From: Bipalium vagum
Lineage: Eukaryota; Platyhelminthes; Tricladida; Geoplanidae
Assembly (NCBI GenBank): GCA_037834085.1
Contig: JBBMKC010087151.1
Span: 1 to 27,530, forward strand
Reading direction: 5' to 3'
DNA: 27,530 bases
Under the pieces are notes generated by a model. The model ran no database searches, was not told the DNA's origin, and saw only the letters and a program-made list of their open reading frames with translations. Below, piece by piece: positions 18,940 through 27,530 of this stretch. A program made the translations under genes and the position numbers. The stretch's first letter is position 1. Every line of letters starts with the position of its first letter.

Positions 18940-20262
18940 TAACAGGGTTTAATCTAGGTTCCCATGGAAAATAATTAAAATTTGTTTAAATCGATCCGAG
19001 GATTTGACCAGAGAAATTGCGGGTCTTAACCTGGTTTCATTTATTTAATCAATCTTTTCTCACATGGTTAGGCAGGTGAGCACAAGTTCAGATGATGAAA
19101 AGGGCCGGCCCAGTCAATTCCAGGATCCCAAATTGAATTTGTAGGAGAGACGGTCATCTTCTCTATCACAAGAGAAGGGTTGCTTAGAACCCAAAGAATA
19201 CAAAATAAATGATTTGGTGAAAGTTAAGCTTTCTCTGATCTGTCACTGATGATTCCGCAAGTGGTAACTATTTCACTAAAAATTCGAAATGGCGGGGACG
19301 TTTGTGGAATCGGGTACTTTAAAAAGAACAAACGACACCAAAACTGCTTTCATTTTTAAAATAATCTTTGTTGAATACACCGGAACCTATTTTCCAAGCA
19401 GTATTTTAGGCGATATTAATATCTGGCGACACAAAATGTTCCGTAAGATCTTTAAGTTTGAACAAAGAGAAAGCGACATTGTTTAGCGCAAGCCCCCTGG
19501 TCAGAGTAACTCTTTATATACTTGATGTCCAGTCCGATTTTATTGGATATTGAGGTGGGAAAGAAAGTTTAATTTACACAAAGCCCAAGACACCAGTCCA
19601 CTGATGTTGTGCCTGAATCGTCATTCCCCCTTGTCTGTCGCTCATATCCCTGCTCATCTACTGATCACAGTGTTCAAAGATTTGCTTAAGGAAATGTACT
19701 TGAAAAGTCATATTTGTAAACCATTTTGTCCTAAAATATTATCAACCGAAGCTTGTGAACCATGTCCCTCTCAATTGACACAAAATGACAGAGACTCTTA
19801 AGGCCAAATCATCTTCGTTTGCAGAAGCTTTTACCAACCCTTTGGTTTTCTGTTTGAGATTGTGGAAATAATGATCTGTTTTCCTTTGTGGCCAACTGTT
19901 TCCCTCCAAGATAAGGTGGGAAAAAATAAACCTTTTCATTGGGTACTTCCTGGAATTACCTTGAGCTTATCATTACCCATTCTTTGCAGACTTCTTTATT
20001 AAGAGTTTTTCTTTCTATAGCACCCTCTCAGTGACCCTTACTTTCAAGCCCTGGTAAGCTCTACAAATTGCTGAGAATAGTCGATCCTACTTTAATTTGT
20101 AACAGAACCTTTCTCCATTAATTTGTTCAACGTATTACATTTTTATATTTCATCAAAAGGTACCCTAAACTTTATACACGGATTTTCATGAATATTGAGG
20201 ACGTTGTTTCTTGGAAGGCGGTTGCACTATTTTATGATTTAGTCTTCATCAATAAAACGAGC
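18940..20262. other. intergenic region with weak small ORFs
   Basis: A donor-like GCAG|GTGAGC occurs near 19075. Plus ORF 19289-19486 starts in a good context (GAAATGGCG) and reads MAGTFVESGTLKRTNDTKT, but has no other support. Frames on both strands at 19550-19939 compete. I assign none of them. Confidence 0.3.
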
Positions 20263-20764
20263 TTAGACCTGGCAGACGTAGTCGATGTGACTGGTGAAAC
20301 CATTTGACTGCTCTTGCGTCCACTGTGCACTGGAAGGTCGTGGGGGGCAATGGGTTCCACGTGAATTGTCAGAAGATAACGGATTAAGTGTTCTTAGCAG
20401 CTGTCCTGCAACTTCAGGCAGGAAAAGTATTCTTTCTGAGTGGTTGGTTAATTTGCAACGAAAGAAGATGTCGTACTTCAAATAGAAGTGTTCTCCCTTG
20501 TTTTCATTAATTACTTACCATTATTATCTAATTGTTTTTGCCCCATTTGGTCACTGACCCTAACAGTTGATGTTGTGAGAACATAATTGTTCTCCATTTG
20601 ACACTTTGACAAGTGATCACTCTTTTCTTTAAACTCGATTAAGTGTTTGAGACCGTCGACGATTCGAACATTACCCATGGGCGGTTTAATCGATTTTACG
20701 GGGCAGGAAGTGATTTTCATCGTTTTACTGTCACTTTCCAGTTGAGCCAAAACGTTTCGCGTGT
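20263..20764 (-). CDS. candidate 3' exons of an unknown gene
   Basis: Exon 20764-20519 follows an acceptor-like AAAATAG and ends with a consensus donor (AATG|GTAAGT). The 83-base intron ends ACCACTCAG, and the last exon 20435-20263 ends at TAA. The phase is conserved (1). The frame reads NVLAQLESDSKTMKITSCPV, KSIKPPMGNVRIVDGLKHLI... and ends with ERILFLPEVAGQLLRTLNP ... HIDYVCQV. No signal peptide or recognised domain; upstream exons were not found and the LTR copy C begins about 480 bases further up, so the gene may be truncated. The plus-strand frame 20643-20888 across it lacks an ATG. Confidence 0.35.
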
Positions 20765-21243
20765 CTATTTTGATGCATTCATAAAAGAAGACGTTAATAT
20801 CAAAAGTGAAGGATCAGCACATTTTATGCTCAGTATTGAAAAAAAGACTTTTACCGTGAGAAACACACGGACTGTTTCGGTTACCTAAGCTTTTTTGTTA
20901 TTCAATTTTTGGATAATTTTAAAATTGTAATTTATTGGCGCTCGAAACACCAGCGCCTAGAATGACCTAAAACTCGGGGTCTACTTTTTAAGGTAACATT
21001 ATCATAAAGACGATTTTTATTATTATTTTTAGTATTAATATTGGTGGACAAATTGTGTGTTGATACAATACCGCTTCGTGAGACAAGGTCAATCAATCAC
21101 AGCAGAGGTCTATAGTATTCAATTGTAAGGAATGAAGAAGAATCTTTCAAAAAACCAGCCCAGATTGGCCTATAAAGACAGATCAATACTCCTCATGATA
21201 ATGTTTGTCAGGACGTTGCTAATCTAATTGTGTTTATTTAATT

Positions 21244-22165
21244 TGTTGGGTTAGCAATGGTCACATCCCTTTAATCCTTTAGATTATTTTTTATAGACCG
21301 TTGAAGGGTCTAGGATATGTATAATATTAATTAATTAATTAGAAAGACCACAAAAGGGTCAACGGAATAATAATAACAAAATAATTATAAAAGTACAAAC
21401 AATTAATTATAAAAGTAATAAAAATATATTATTTTTTTATCAATAAGTGATTTAGTCTTGACAACGACAAATGTCGAATTGACAGGGTCATCAAATCGGG
21501 ACCTATTTAGGTTATAATTGACATTCCCCCTTAAGAATATTGGTCTACGACTGAGTAGTCATATGATCAGTATAAAAGGCAATGGTATCTTCAATGCAAT
21601 GTCACAAAAAGGGAATTAGAAAAATTTGTATTGATTTTAATTTTCGCAAGAAACGCTGACTTCTTGATTATTTGTCAGAAGAAAGATTTGACTTTGTCAG
21701 ACGAAATATTGATCTATTTGTCGGAGGTAAGCCATTGAGAAGATTTTATTCAATTTGGTGAAAATTTTATGTTTATGTCCACTTGTTTTAGACAGGAGCC
21801 AATAATGGGCCATTGTTGTTAGGGCGTTTATGAGAGTACAGATTCGGACTTGTCAAACAACCATAGGACCCATCGTTTTCAAAAGACTTGTATTTCCTGT
21901 CGTTCCTGTTTTTCATTCAAAATTAACATTACTCTTATTAATAGGTTTGAGAATGTTGATCCAACATTTACTGACTATTCGATTTGATTATTCATTATTG
22001 ATTTTTCTGACTTTTAGTATTTTTTTATTGATTTTGAATAATTGAGATATTTTACGTTGGATACTGTGTTATTGTGTGACCACCTTTGTGTATCTGTGTT
22101 AACAGAATTAAGTGTTATTGTTGTCGTATTGATTCAACTATTTTCGAGCACGCCAGGGTCACTAA
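21244..22165 (+). mobile_element. LTR-like repeat, copy C (inverted relative to A and B)
   Basis: Matches copy A in order: a TGTTGGGTTAGCA start, AATTAGAAAGACCACAAAAGGGTC near 21340, TATAAAAGGCA near 21572, and an end at TTTACGAGC. It is longer than A (about 920 against 740 bases), with extra sequence in the middle. No opposite LTR of a pair is seen downstream inside the window. It lies about 5 kb from A and B in opposite orientation. An old, inactive solo LTR or one-ended remnant. Confidence 0.5.
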
Positions 22166-22247
22166 ATTTACGAGCTTAGTCTTACGAAAAGATTTCATAG
22201 TAATATAAAGCTAACAAATAAAAATTCTGGATAAGGATTTGGAAACC

Positions 22248-22412
22248 ATGGATCATCCTCTATATTCTCAAGACCTTTCACTTACCGAAAACCATTTTTC
22301 AGAAATTTGTAAAACTTCTAAAAAGAAAATAAGTTCCAATTCGAAGAGCTTGTCTAAAGTGTCTTTATATAATTTATTGGTTCTCTCTGAAGCCAGAGTT
22401 TTTTCATGAATG
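22248..22412 (+). other. 54-codon ORF just downstream of LTR copy C
   Basis: ATG at 22248 opens MDHPLYSQDLSLTENHFSEI, then a Lys/Ser-rich part (KTSKKKISSNSK), and ends SEARVFS. Its place, about 80 bases after the LTR-like repeat, is where an internal region could begin, but it has no capsid or nucleocapsid motif. It could equally be a first exon of a host gene. Confidence 0.2.
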
Positions 22413-22897
22413 TATCTCCGAATATCCGATTATACGCAGAGATGACATATATCCGTGCCGAAGGTGTCTACTTTGATTAGTTCCATCGTTCCATGTCAAA
22501 GACCTCTAATAATGGTCGAATATTAAATCTACGTATTCCACGCTTCATGACCTCACATTTTCCTTTAAAATTGAATTAATCTTTATTTTCATATTATCGT
22601 TTTTCTTTTTTATTTACTCCACAAAATATTGATTGAAAGCTTCCTTTATGGAGAATTCTTTTTTTCTTGGAACAACGTCCTCCTCAGAAAAGGGGTCTTT
22701 GATGAATGGTTCAAATCAAACAAGAAAAGATGCAATACAGATCTTACACACCTTTAAACAGTTCAAGACCTATACTATCTCTCAACCCGTACTCAGCGAA
22801 ACCAAAGATCTTTAATTCTTAACATATACAAAAAGAACTGGTCCCCGGTCCTTTGAGTTACCCGTCGAGCAAGGCTCTTTTCCTTAATTCGTAACAG

Positions 22898-23085
22898 GTG
22901 TCACCTCGTACAGCTTCAAAGAGCCAAAGCTTTCAGATTCAAAGAAACAGGAATATTTAAAGAGGAAGACAGAGGAATGTATTACGACTAAAGGAAAACC
23001 GATATTACTGTCTCCAAAGCTCAGAAACAGATATCCTCACATTACTTCCTTGTCCCCTAACTCTGATTATATCATGTCATCTTGA
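22898..23085 (+). CDS. candidate terminal exon, unknown gene
   Basis: The acceptor TCGTAACAG precedes a 62-codon frame ending in TGA: VTSYSFKEPKLSDSKKQEYL, KRKTEECITTKGKPILLSP, ending LSPNSDYIMSS. It is charged and Ser/Pro-rich, suggesting a disordered intracellular tail. It could follow the short frame MNVSPNIRLYAEMTYIRAEG (22406-22465) in matching phase via a 430-base intron. That is inference only. Confidence 0.3.
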
Positions 23086-23297
23086 ATAGAAGAGTGAGAG
23101 GACATGGAAAGCTCTGTCAAAACAAGCTCTGTCGAAGAAAGACGACCTGGAATGACCCGAAATGCGAGGCCTAGTGATCTGTTCACCTCCACAATCCAGG
23201 CATGAGCCAGATCAATAATTACCAAATCTAAAAATACGCTGCATTCTGATTGGTCGACGTGGTAACGTGTGGCATTGTCATTTATACTTTCTCTGAA

Positions 23298-23570
23298 TCA
23301 CCGAGGTCGCTCTACTTTTAGAAACGTTTCGATGTGCCTGGTCAGCTGATCGACGTGTGCGACCTTTGTCCGAAAGGGTGACGCCATTTGTGCTCGAGCA
23401 CTCAGCTGCACGCACAGGGGACATTCACAAGGTGCAAGGCAAGTAAAAATGTTACGGTTGACGTCTGTGATCACAAACCATAAAACAATTATACTGTTAC
23501 TTCCAGTGAACGCAAAAACAAAGAGGTCGTTGGAAAAGGTCAATGTCGACAACAACGACGCATAAAACAA
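23298..23570 (-). CDS. candidate small protein or last exon, strand uncertain
   Basis: 90 codons from the ATG at 23570: a hydrophobic N-terminal half (NDLFVFAFTGSNSIIVLWFV), then PCECPLCVQ and a polar C-terminus (QLTRHIETFLKVERPR). It starts a dozen bases beyond the poly(A) signal of the upstream gene. The region is G+C-rich like exons here. The plus strand also offers a spliced-looking exon (acceptor CTCTACTTTTAG at 23321, frame KRFDVPGQLIDVCDLCPKG), so the coding strand is not settled. Confidence 0.25.
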   Translation of the reverse strand: MFYASLLSTLTFSNDLFVFAFTGSNSIIVLWFVITDVNRNIFTCLAPCECPLCVQLSARAQMASPFRTKVAHVDQLTRHIETFLKVERPR

Positions 23571-23581
23571 CGCTGGAACGA

Positions 23582-23587
23582 TTTATT
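23582..23587 (-). terminator. AATAAA poly(A) signal of the 23637-24266 gene
   Basis: AATAAA on the minus strand, 50 bases after the stop at 23637, giving a very short 3' UTR. Confidence 0.6.
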
Positions 23588-23636
23588 TACACAAATACAT
23601 TCTGAGGTAAAGGCTGGTTGAGAGGGGTCGGCACTG

Positions 23637-24266
23637 TCAATTGTTGGAGATGTACTGCACGGGGACGACAAGTGAGAAGGACCTCGCACGCGGAAACTGA
23701 TGCACGTCCTCCGTTGTGGAAAACTTGCGTGACTTGGTCCGGATCTCAGTTCCGGTCGTGGAATGCCTGACCTTTGCTGCAATGCGCTTCTTCAGCAGAG
23801 TCTGCAGCTGGACGTGCACCTGAGACTTGTCCATGCTGCGCAAGCTGCCCGTCAATTTACGCTGTGAGTTTTCCATTGTGTGAGAACGTTTGACGCTTTT
23901 CTGTTGCATATCGTCTTTACGATTCATTGTGACGGTCGGACTCTGTCCATGAACGAGGTCAATCTGCACCGGCTGAAAGAGAGGCTGACTGAGCGGTGAC
24001 TGGACGATTTGGAGGAGGTTTTCTCGATGAATCGTGTTGGGTCGGTGGCCCACATCCAGCGACGCAGGGCAGACTGGACTGTTAGCAACACAGTCGGAGT
24101 CGAACAGGATCTCCTTGAGCTTGACGATCATTTTCCAAACCATGAGCTTGTAGAGCAGGTTGGTTTCCTTGGTGGTGCCCCGAGGGCTGCAGTACTTGGA
24201 GATGGAACTAGACACCATGGAGTGCATGTTGAGAGGGTCGATGTCGCAAAACTTGGCAAGCGGCAT
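23637..24266 (-). CDS. intronless TATA-driven gene, basic protein of unknown function
   Basis: 209 residues from ATG 24266 to TGA 23637. N-terminal: MPLAKFCDIDPLNMHSMVSS, then a hydrophobic helix (NLLYKLMVWKMIVKLKEIL) without signal-peptide character. Middle: Gln/Pro/Leu-rich (IVQSPLSQPLFQPVQ). C-terminal 100 residues: basic, Ser/Arg/Lys-rich (LLKKRIAAKVRH, RTKSRKFSTTEDVHQFPRAR). It looks like a nuclear or regulatory protein. The 'VWKM' in a short N-terminal helix faintly recalls the IER immediate-early family, but the rest does not align, so I do not assign it. A TATA box 31 bases before the ATG and a poly(A) signal 50 bases after the stop mark a very compact transcription unit. Confidence 0.6.
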   Translation of the reverse strand: MPLAKFCDIDPLNMHSMVSSSISKYCSPRGTTKETNLLYKLMVWKMIVKLKEILFDSDCVANSPVCPASLDVGHRPNTIHRENLLQIVQSPLSQPLFQPVQIDLVHGQSPTVTMNRKDDMQQKSVKRSHTMENSQRKLTGSLRSMDKSQVHVQLQTLLKKRIAAKVRHSTTGTEIRTKSRKFSTTEDVHQFPRARSFSLVVPVQYISNN

Positions 24267-24296
24267 AGTGCAATGACGCCGACTGTAATGCAGCGA

Positions 24297-24304
24297 TTTT
24301 TATA
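24297..24304 (-). promoter_or_regulatory. TATA box of the 23637-24266 gene
   Basis: TATAAAAA on the minus strand, followed by a CA-containing initiator-like region before the ATG at 24266. With a usual 25-30 base spacing the 5' UTR would be only a few bases. Confidence 0.6.
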
Positions 24305-25000
24305 TGCCGTGCTTGCGTACGACAGTGACAGCCAATCACAAACCACTACGTTCTGACGTCATTGGCCGATCTATTTTTAGCGCGCGAGTTGCAACTGCCT
24401 CTACCGCGATCGATATTCATCTCGCCACGACTTTGTTCTCCCGCTCCTCTCGCCCTTTCCATGGCGATATTTCCTCGCTTGTCTCCCGTCTCTCGTCTCT
24501 TGTCTCTCGTCAACGAGACAAAGGCAAGGCAGATTTTCTCACATTGCAGACCTTTGTGCTGCAATCTTGTCCGTCCTCGGCGGTCGTCGGCCGTCGGCTG
24601 CAAGCAGCATCCTAGCCCAGTGGAGGCCTGCTCGCGAGGGTGATGCTATGATGATCTGAATGGAGAGGGTCGCTTTCAGGTGACGGTTCTCAGTCGAACG
24701 CCCTGTTATCAGCCTGCAAATACCTGGCTTTGTTTAACGTCCCATTTGATTTACTCTCCCTGCGGCCGTCAACGTCGTCAATAGCGACCTCCTCTGCGAC
24801 AGAAGCCGACTAATTTTAGACTCTCCTCTGTTCGTGGGAAGGCACGACGACCTCGTCCTTCTCTGTCCTGACTCAGGTTGCGCCGTGTCATGACGATGAC
24901 GAGCTGATGACGCCGATGCTCTCTCATTTGCCGCTGTTGCTGGGGAGGATTCGGAAGATTAATCTCTTTCTCTAACGTTATCATTTTCTTTGCTAATCCC
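24305..25000. other. G+C-rich, CpG-containing block
   Basis: The most G+C-rich stretch of the window outside exons, upstream of the TATA-driven gene. Open frames overlap on both strands (for example plus MAIFPRLSPVSRLLSLVNE from 24460; minus 24984-24778 with a TATAAAG at about 25005), and none has decisive support. It may be promoter and 5' UTR DNA, or an unrecognised exon. Confidence 0.35.
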
Positions 25001-25228
25001 TTTATACTACCTCAACGTCTTTTCGAAACTGTGACCAATTGACAAGTGTTTTCCGCATTCCCCTGGACCCGCTCTTCAAATAGAAGAGCCCCGTAAAGGG
25101 TGTTGAAAGTCACCTGAAACCTTTTTTATCTTTTTATAAATGTTAAAAAACTTTCCATCTATTTTTAGTAACAAGAACACTGACGAATATCACAAATACG
25201 TGTCACGTGATCATATTATTATGTTGAA

Positions 25229-25306
<78 letters not shown>
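25229..25306. repeat. (TTA)n microsatellite
   Basis: About 26 uninterrupted ATT/TTA units. Read in one frame it gives a run of leucines inside an ORF (25140-25451), which is an artefact of the repeat. Confidence 0.95.
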
Positions 25307-25474
25307 GCTGTCAGTTATTAACAGACCCTATGTTGTTCCTTCTATCTTAAACGTCAAATGCGGTGGTGGTTTTGTTAACTCCGAAGTAATAATATTACTT
25401 GGTTATGGCAGGACCTTGCCAAATTCGAGCCCACGAGGATCAGGAAGTTGAGGAATATCAATATATAAATATAA

Positions 25475-25527
25475 ATGAAATGTTATAAATTTGAAATGAA
25501 ATGTTATAAATTTGAAATGTGATGTTA
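25475..25527. repeat. 21-base tandem repeat, two and a half units
   Basis: The unit ATGAAATGTTATAAATTTGA plus A repeats exactly at 25475 and 25496, and starts a third time at 25517. A local slippage duplication with no coding role visible. The surrounding 25310-25920 holds no recognised gene. Confidence 0.8.
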
Positions 25528-25924
25528 GACCCTGTAAATCTCAGTTCGGTCATTTCAGCCAGGATCCAGACTACCGACGGTCTTTGTAATAAAGGAAAGA
25601 GAAGCTTGAAGCGTCTGGCCTGTAAGGACAATCGTAAGTCGAAGAGAATTTCTAATTAATATCACGGACCCCGTTTAACTCGACCCCTTTACATTGCAAA
25701 AGCTAAACGTTTATATTTCAATAAAATCGATTTAAATCCATTTGAAACTGTGTTAAAATTTGTGTGCTATCTTTGTTTAAATAATACCCTTTATGCGTCA
25801 AAGTTAGGTAAAATTGAATTACATTTCCTTTTGAAAGCCTAACGGCAAGAGTATTACAAATATTCACACCCGGCACTGCTTGAGCATGACGTAGGCACCA
25901 AAGCGAAAAAGTCTGACAATATAT

Positions 25925-26470
25925 CGCCTTGAAGGAGTCAAAATGATTACAGAAGTCTTAAAGATCTCTCAGAATAGGCCGTCCGTCCATTGTCGACGTT
26001 GAAAGGCTAATGCGATTGATTGATGACAACTCGAAACAAAGTACTGGAGAATGGGCTAAGATTTTCGATTGCCATTCATTACATCAAATTGGGAAATCAT
26101 ATAATGCCGGAACTTGGGAACCATACGCTTTATCTGACAACCGAAATTTGATGCGAGTTACAATGTGCAATGCGAACCTCTTTAGACAAGATCCAGATCC
26201 ATTTTGAAAAAGAATTATGGTATCCGATGAAAAGTGCATTGAATACACGAATCCTGATCTTCGCAAGTAATGGTTATCGGCTGGACAACATTCAGCTACG
26301 ACCTCAAAAGAAGGCATATTCCCAAAAAAATTCCAAGGCTGATGGATGGGATTGCTTGGGAGTCATTGGTTGGGAACTCTTGAAAAATGGTACTCGATAA
26401 TGGTAACCGATTTTGAAGGATTGCGAGGGAGAAGTAACGAACACAACCAGGTTAGATTTGGATTCAGATT
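25925..26470 (+). mobile_element. mariner transposase fossil, N-terminal and central part
   Basis: Pieces in order: GRPSIVDVERLMRLIDDN (the usual 'GRPS..D...L..L.E.N' before the second helix-turn-helix), EWAKIFDCHSLHQIGKS, KSYNAGTWEPYALSDN (usual 'LGKWVPHELSE.N'), CNANLFRQDPDPF, a KRIMVSDEKCIEYTNPDLRK block equal to 'HRIVTGDEKW.YY.NP.R', which holds the first catalytic Asp, and WDCLGVIGWELL (usual 'IWWDWKGI.Y.ELL'). Frame changes and stops make it inactive. The third catalytic region was not found. Confidence 0.75.
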
Positions 26471-26654
26471 CGTGTGGGGTTCGTTCAAATAAACAAAAAA
26501 AAGAGAAAACTTCCTCGGTTAAGAGCAAAAATTAGTGTTAAAACGCGAGAGAAAGAGTACAAGTTTGAGAGAGATATTTATTTAAGTTAAAAGGGGGTCT
26601 GAAAATACCGTTGCACTGTTGAGACGAATTCTTTTCGGTTTTAAGTTAACATAC

Positions 26655-27005
26655 CTACAGCGATGGTATAGGAAGATTAAAGGGCAATAGGGAAGGAATA
26701 ACGGATGGTTTCGGGAGACATTCTGACTCTACCACTGGGTCTGCAGGGTTGTAAGGGGGAGGGTCCATCTTCATTAATTCATACTACAAAATAGAGAATA
26801 GAAACACCGAAGAAAATATTTAAAACGGATCCAGTAGTACCATAACTTTATCAGAACCTCAAAAGCATGGCAACGTCCATAACTAAAGTATAAGGAATAT
26901 TTCTTAGTTTTAAAGCAGGTCCTTATTGAATCCAAACAGTTCTTGTCAAGGCTCAGAGACCCTTGTACTCACTTCACAACGTTCATTGAAAAAATAATCA
27001 CTCAT
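26655..27005 (-). CDS. candidate small two-exon protein with PPPY motif
   Basis: Exon 1, 27005-26973 (MSDYFFNERCE), ends at a consensus donor (GAA|GTGAGT). The 189-base intron ends TATTTTGTAG. Exon 2, 26783-26655, reads YELMKMDPPPYNPADPVVES, then ECLPKPSVIPSLLPFNLPIP and SL-stop; phase 0, 53 residues. PPPY is the ligand for WW domains, such as those of NEDD4-type ubiquitin ligases, so the peptide could be an adaptor or the cytoplasmic tail of a longer protein. The start lies 28 bases past the poly(A) signal of the pacifastin-like gene, so exon 1 could instead be internal to a longer transcript. Confidence 0.4.
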
Positions 27006-27032
27006 AAAAAGCCGCTTTGAAAAGATCGAAAT

Positions 27033-27038
27033 TTTATT
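27033..27038 (-). terminator. AATAAA poly(A) signal of the pacifastin-like gene
   Basis: Minus-strand AATAAA 43 bases after the stop codon at 27081. Confidence 0.55.
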
Positions 27039-27080
27039 TTAAATGAAGTCCCGATTCTGCTTCCATTTCTTCACCAATGC

Positions 27081-27374
27081 TTAAGGATTCAGTCGACGCA
27101 TTTTAATACGGCAATATTCATCGTATTGTTGCTGAGTTCCCCGAAATGGGGCACAAGCCATCAATGTACACCATGGAGGATTAAACGGATTGGTAGAGCC
27201 ACAGCTGCACATGTTACATCCGTCATTGAATCTGCGTCCGGGACTCGTCTTGCAGAACTCGACGGCGTTGATGCACTCAGCCGGGAAAAGCCTTACTTCG
27301 TTCCGAGCACCAGTGACATGGCAGAGAATCAGATTGGTCAGACTGAGGATAACGAAGATCCAGGTAGCTTTCAT
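27081..27374 (-). CDS. pacifastin-like serine protease inhibitor, secreted
   Basis: 97 residues, one exon. The signal peptide is residues 1-22 (WIFVILSLTNLILC core). Cys41, 53, 56, 58, 69 and 74 form the pacifastin signature: C-x11-C-N-x-C-x-C-x10-C-T-x3-C. The end CTLMAC holds the reactive loop, with Leu71 as predicted P1 and Met72 as P1', so a chymotrypsin- or elastase-like protease would be the likely target. Compared with locust inhibitors of about 35 residues per domain, the loop between Cys58 and Cys69 is long and proline-rich (GSTNPFNPPW). Extra cysteines 34 and 88 flank the domain and may add a disulfide. Such inhibitors act in haemolymph or secretions, for example in control of proteolytic immune cascades. 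Confidence 0.85.
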   Translation of the reverse strand: MKATWIFVILSLTNLILCHVTGARNEVRLFPAECINAVEFCKTSPGRRFNDGCNMCSCGSTNPFNPPWCTLMACAPFRGTQQQYDEYCRIKMRRLNP

Positions 27375-27451
27375 GGTTGGTCTATCTAGATTTACAAGTG
27401 AAACAATATCATAACATCATATGGGGCACCTCTCTTCCTAAACAGTTTGGT

Positions 27452-27479
27452 AACATTATTATTATTATTATTATTATTC

Positions 27480-27530
<51 letters not shown>
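27452..27530. repeat. (ATT)n microsatellite running off the window end
   Basis: ATT units with one C interruption, continuing to the last base. Its true length is unknown. Confidence 0.95.

Noticed and set aside
20643-20888. 81-codon plus-strand frame
   Set aside because: It begins with TTG rather than ATG, and lies opposite a better-supported spliced minus-strand model.
20941-20962. Six-base stem hairpin GGCGCT...AGCGCC
   Set aside because: Too short for a terminator or RNA gene in a eukaryote, with no supporting context.
25140-25451. ORF with a long poly-leucine run
   Set aside because: It is the (TTA)n microsatellite read in one frame; flanks show no coding features.
1-27530. CRISPR arrays, bacterial operons, rRNA or complete tRNA genes
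   Set aside because: No regularly spaced direct repeats, no ribosome-binding-site-led operons and no rRNA or tRNA signatures; the window is eukaryotic.

Overview
This is a stretch of nuclear genome from an invertebrate animal, not a prokaryote. The genes are spliced, many introns are only about 50-60 bases, the non-coding DNA is AT-rich with long ATT/TTA microsatellites, and there are decayed Tc1/mariner, LINE and LTR-type elements. Exons are clearly richer in G+C than their surroundings. A pacifastin-type inhibitor and PAN-type secreted proteins fit an ecdysozoan or other protostome, but I cannot name the species.

Layout. 0.5-0.8 kb: a possible two-exon small gene. 1.3-2.2 kb: an intact two-exon gene for a secreted protein with a six-cysteine PAN/apple-like domain and a C-terminal region resembling FAM3/ILEI. 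2.4-5.5 kb: transposon graveyard (mariner 3' part, LINE tail, Ty3/gypsy fossil, a nearly full-length decayed Tc1/mariner transposase). 6.3-8.4 kb: two inverted, damaged relatives of the PAN-type gene, plus a 51-base copy of the last exon of the arfaptin gene. 8.7-9.8 kb: an unrecognised ORF flanked by two related short coding-like segments, then a mariner fragment. 10.9-14.94 kb (minus strand): a complete arfaptin gene of six exons, encoding 340 residues, with a mariner fossil in its second intron and a possible alternative last exon. 15.6-17.0 kb and 21.2-22.2 kb: three copies of one LTR-like repeat, two in tandem on the minus strand and one inverted. 18.2-18.7 kb: a secreted six-cysteine protein with poly(A) signal. 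20.3-20.8 and 22.2-23.1 kb: candidate exons of unknown genes. 23.6-24.3 kb (minus): a compact intronless gene with TATA box and poly(A) signal. 25.9-26.5 kb: another mariner fossil. 26.65-27.4 kb (minus): a candidate small PPPY-motif protein just downstream of a pacifastin-like inhibitor gene.

The genes do not form a pathway that I can see. The most secure calls are arfaptin (membrane-curvature BAR protein at the trans-Golgi), the pacifastin-like inhibitor and the PAN-type family. The most unusual things are the PAN-type gene cluster in several stages of decay, the exact duplicated piece of arfaptin exon lacking exactly twelve codons, and several small secreted or motif-bearing proteins that I do not recognise. 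Splice junctions were placed by eye and need transcript support.
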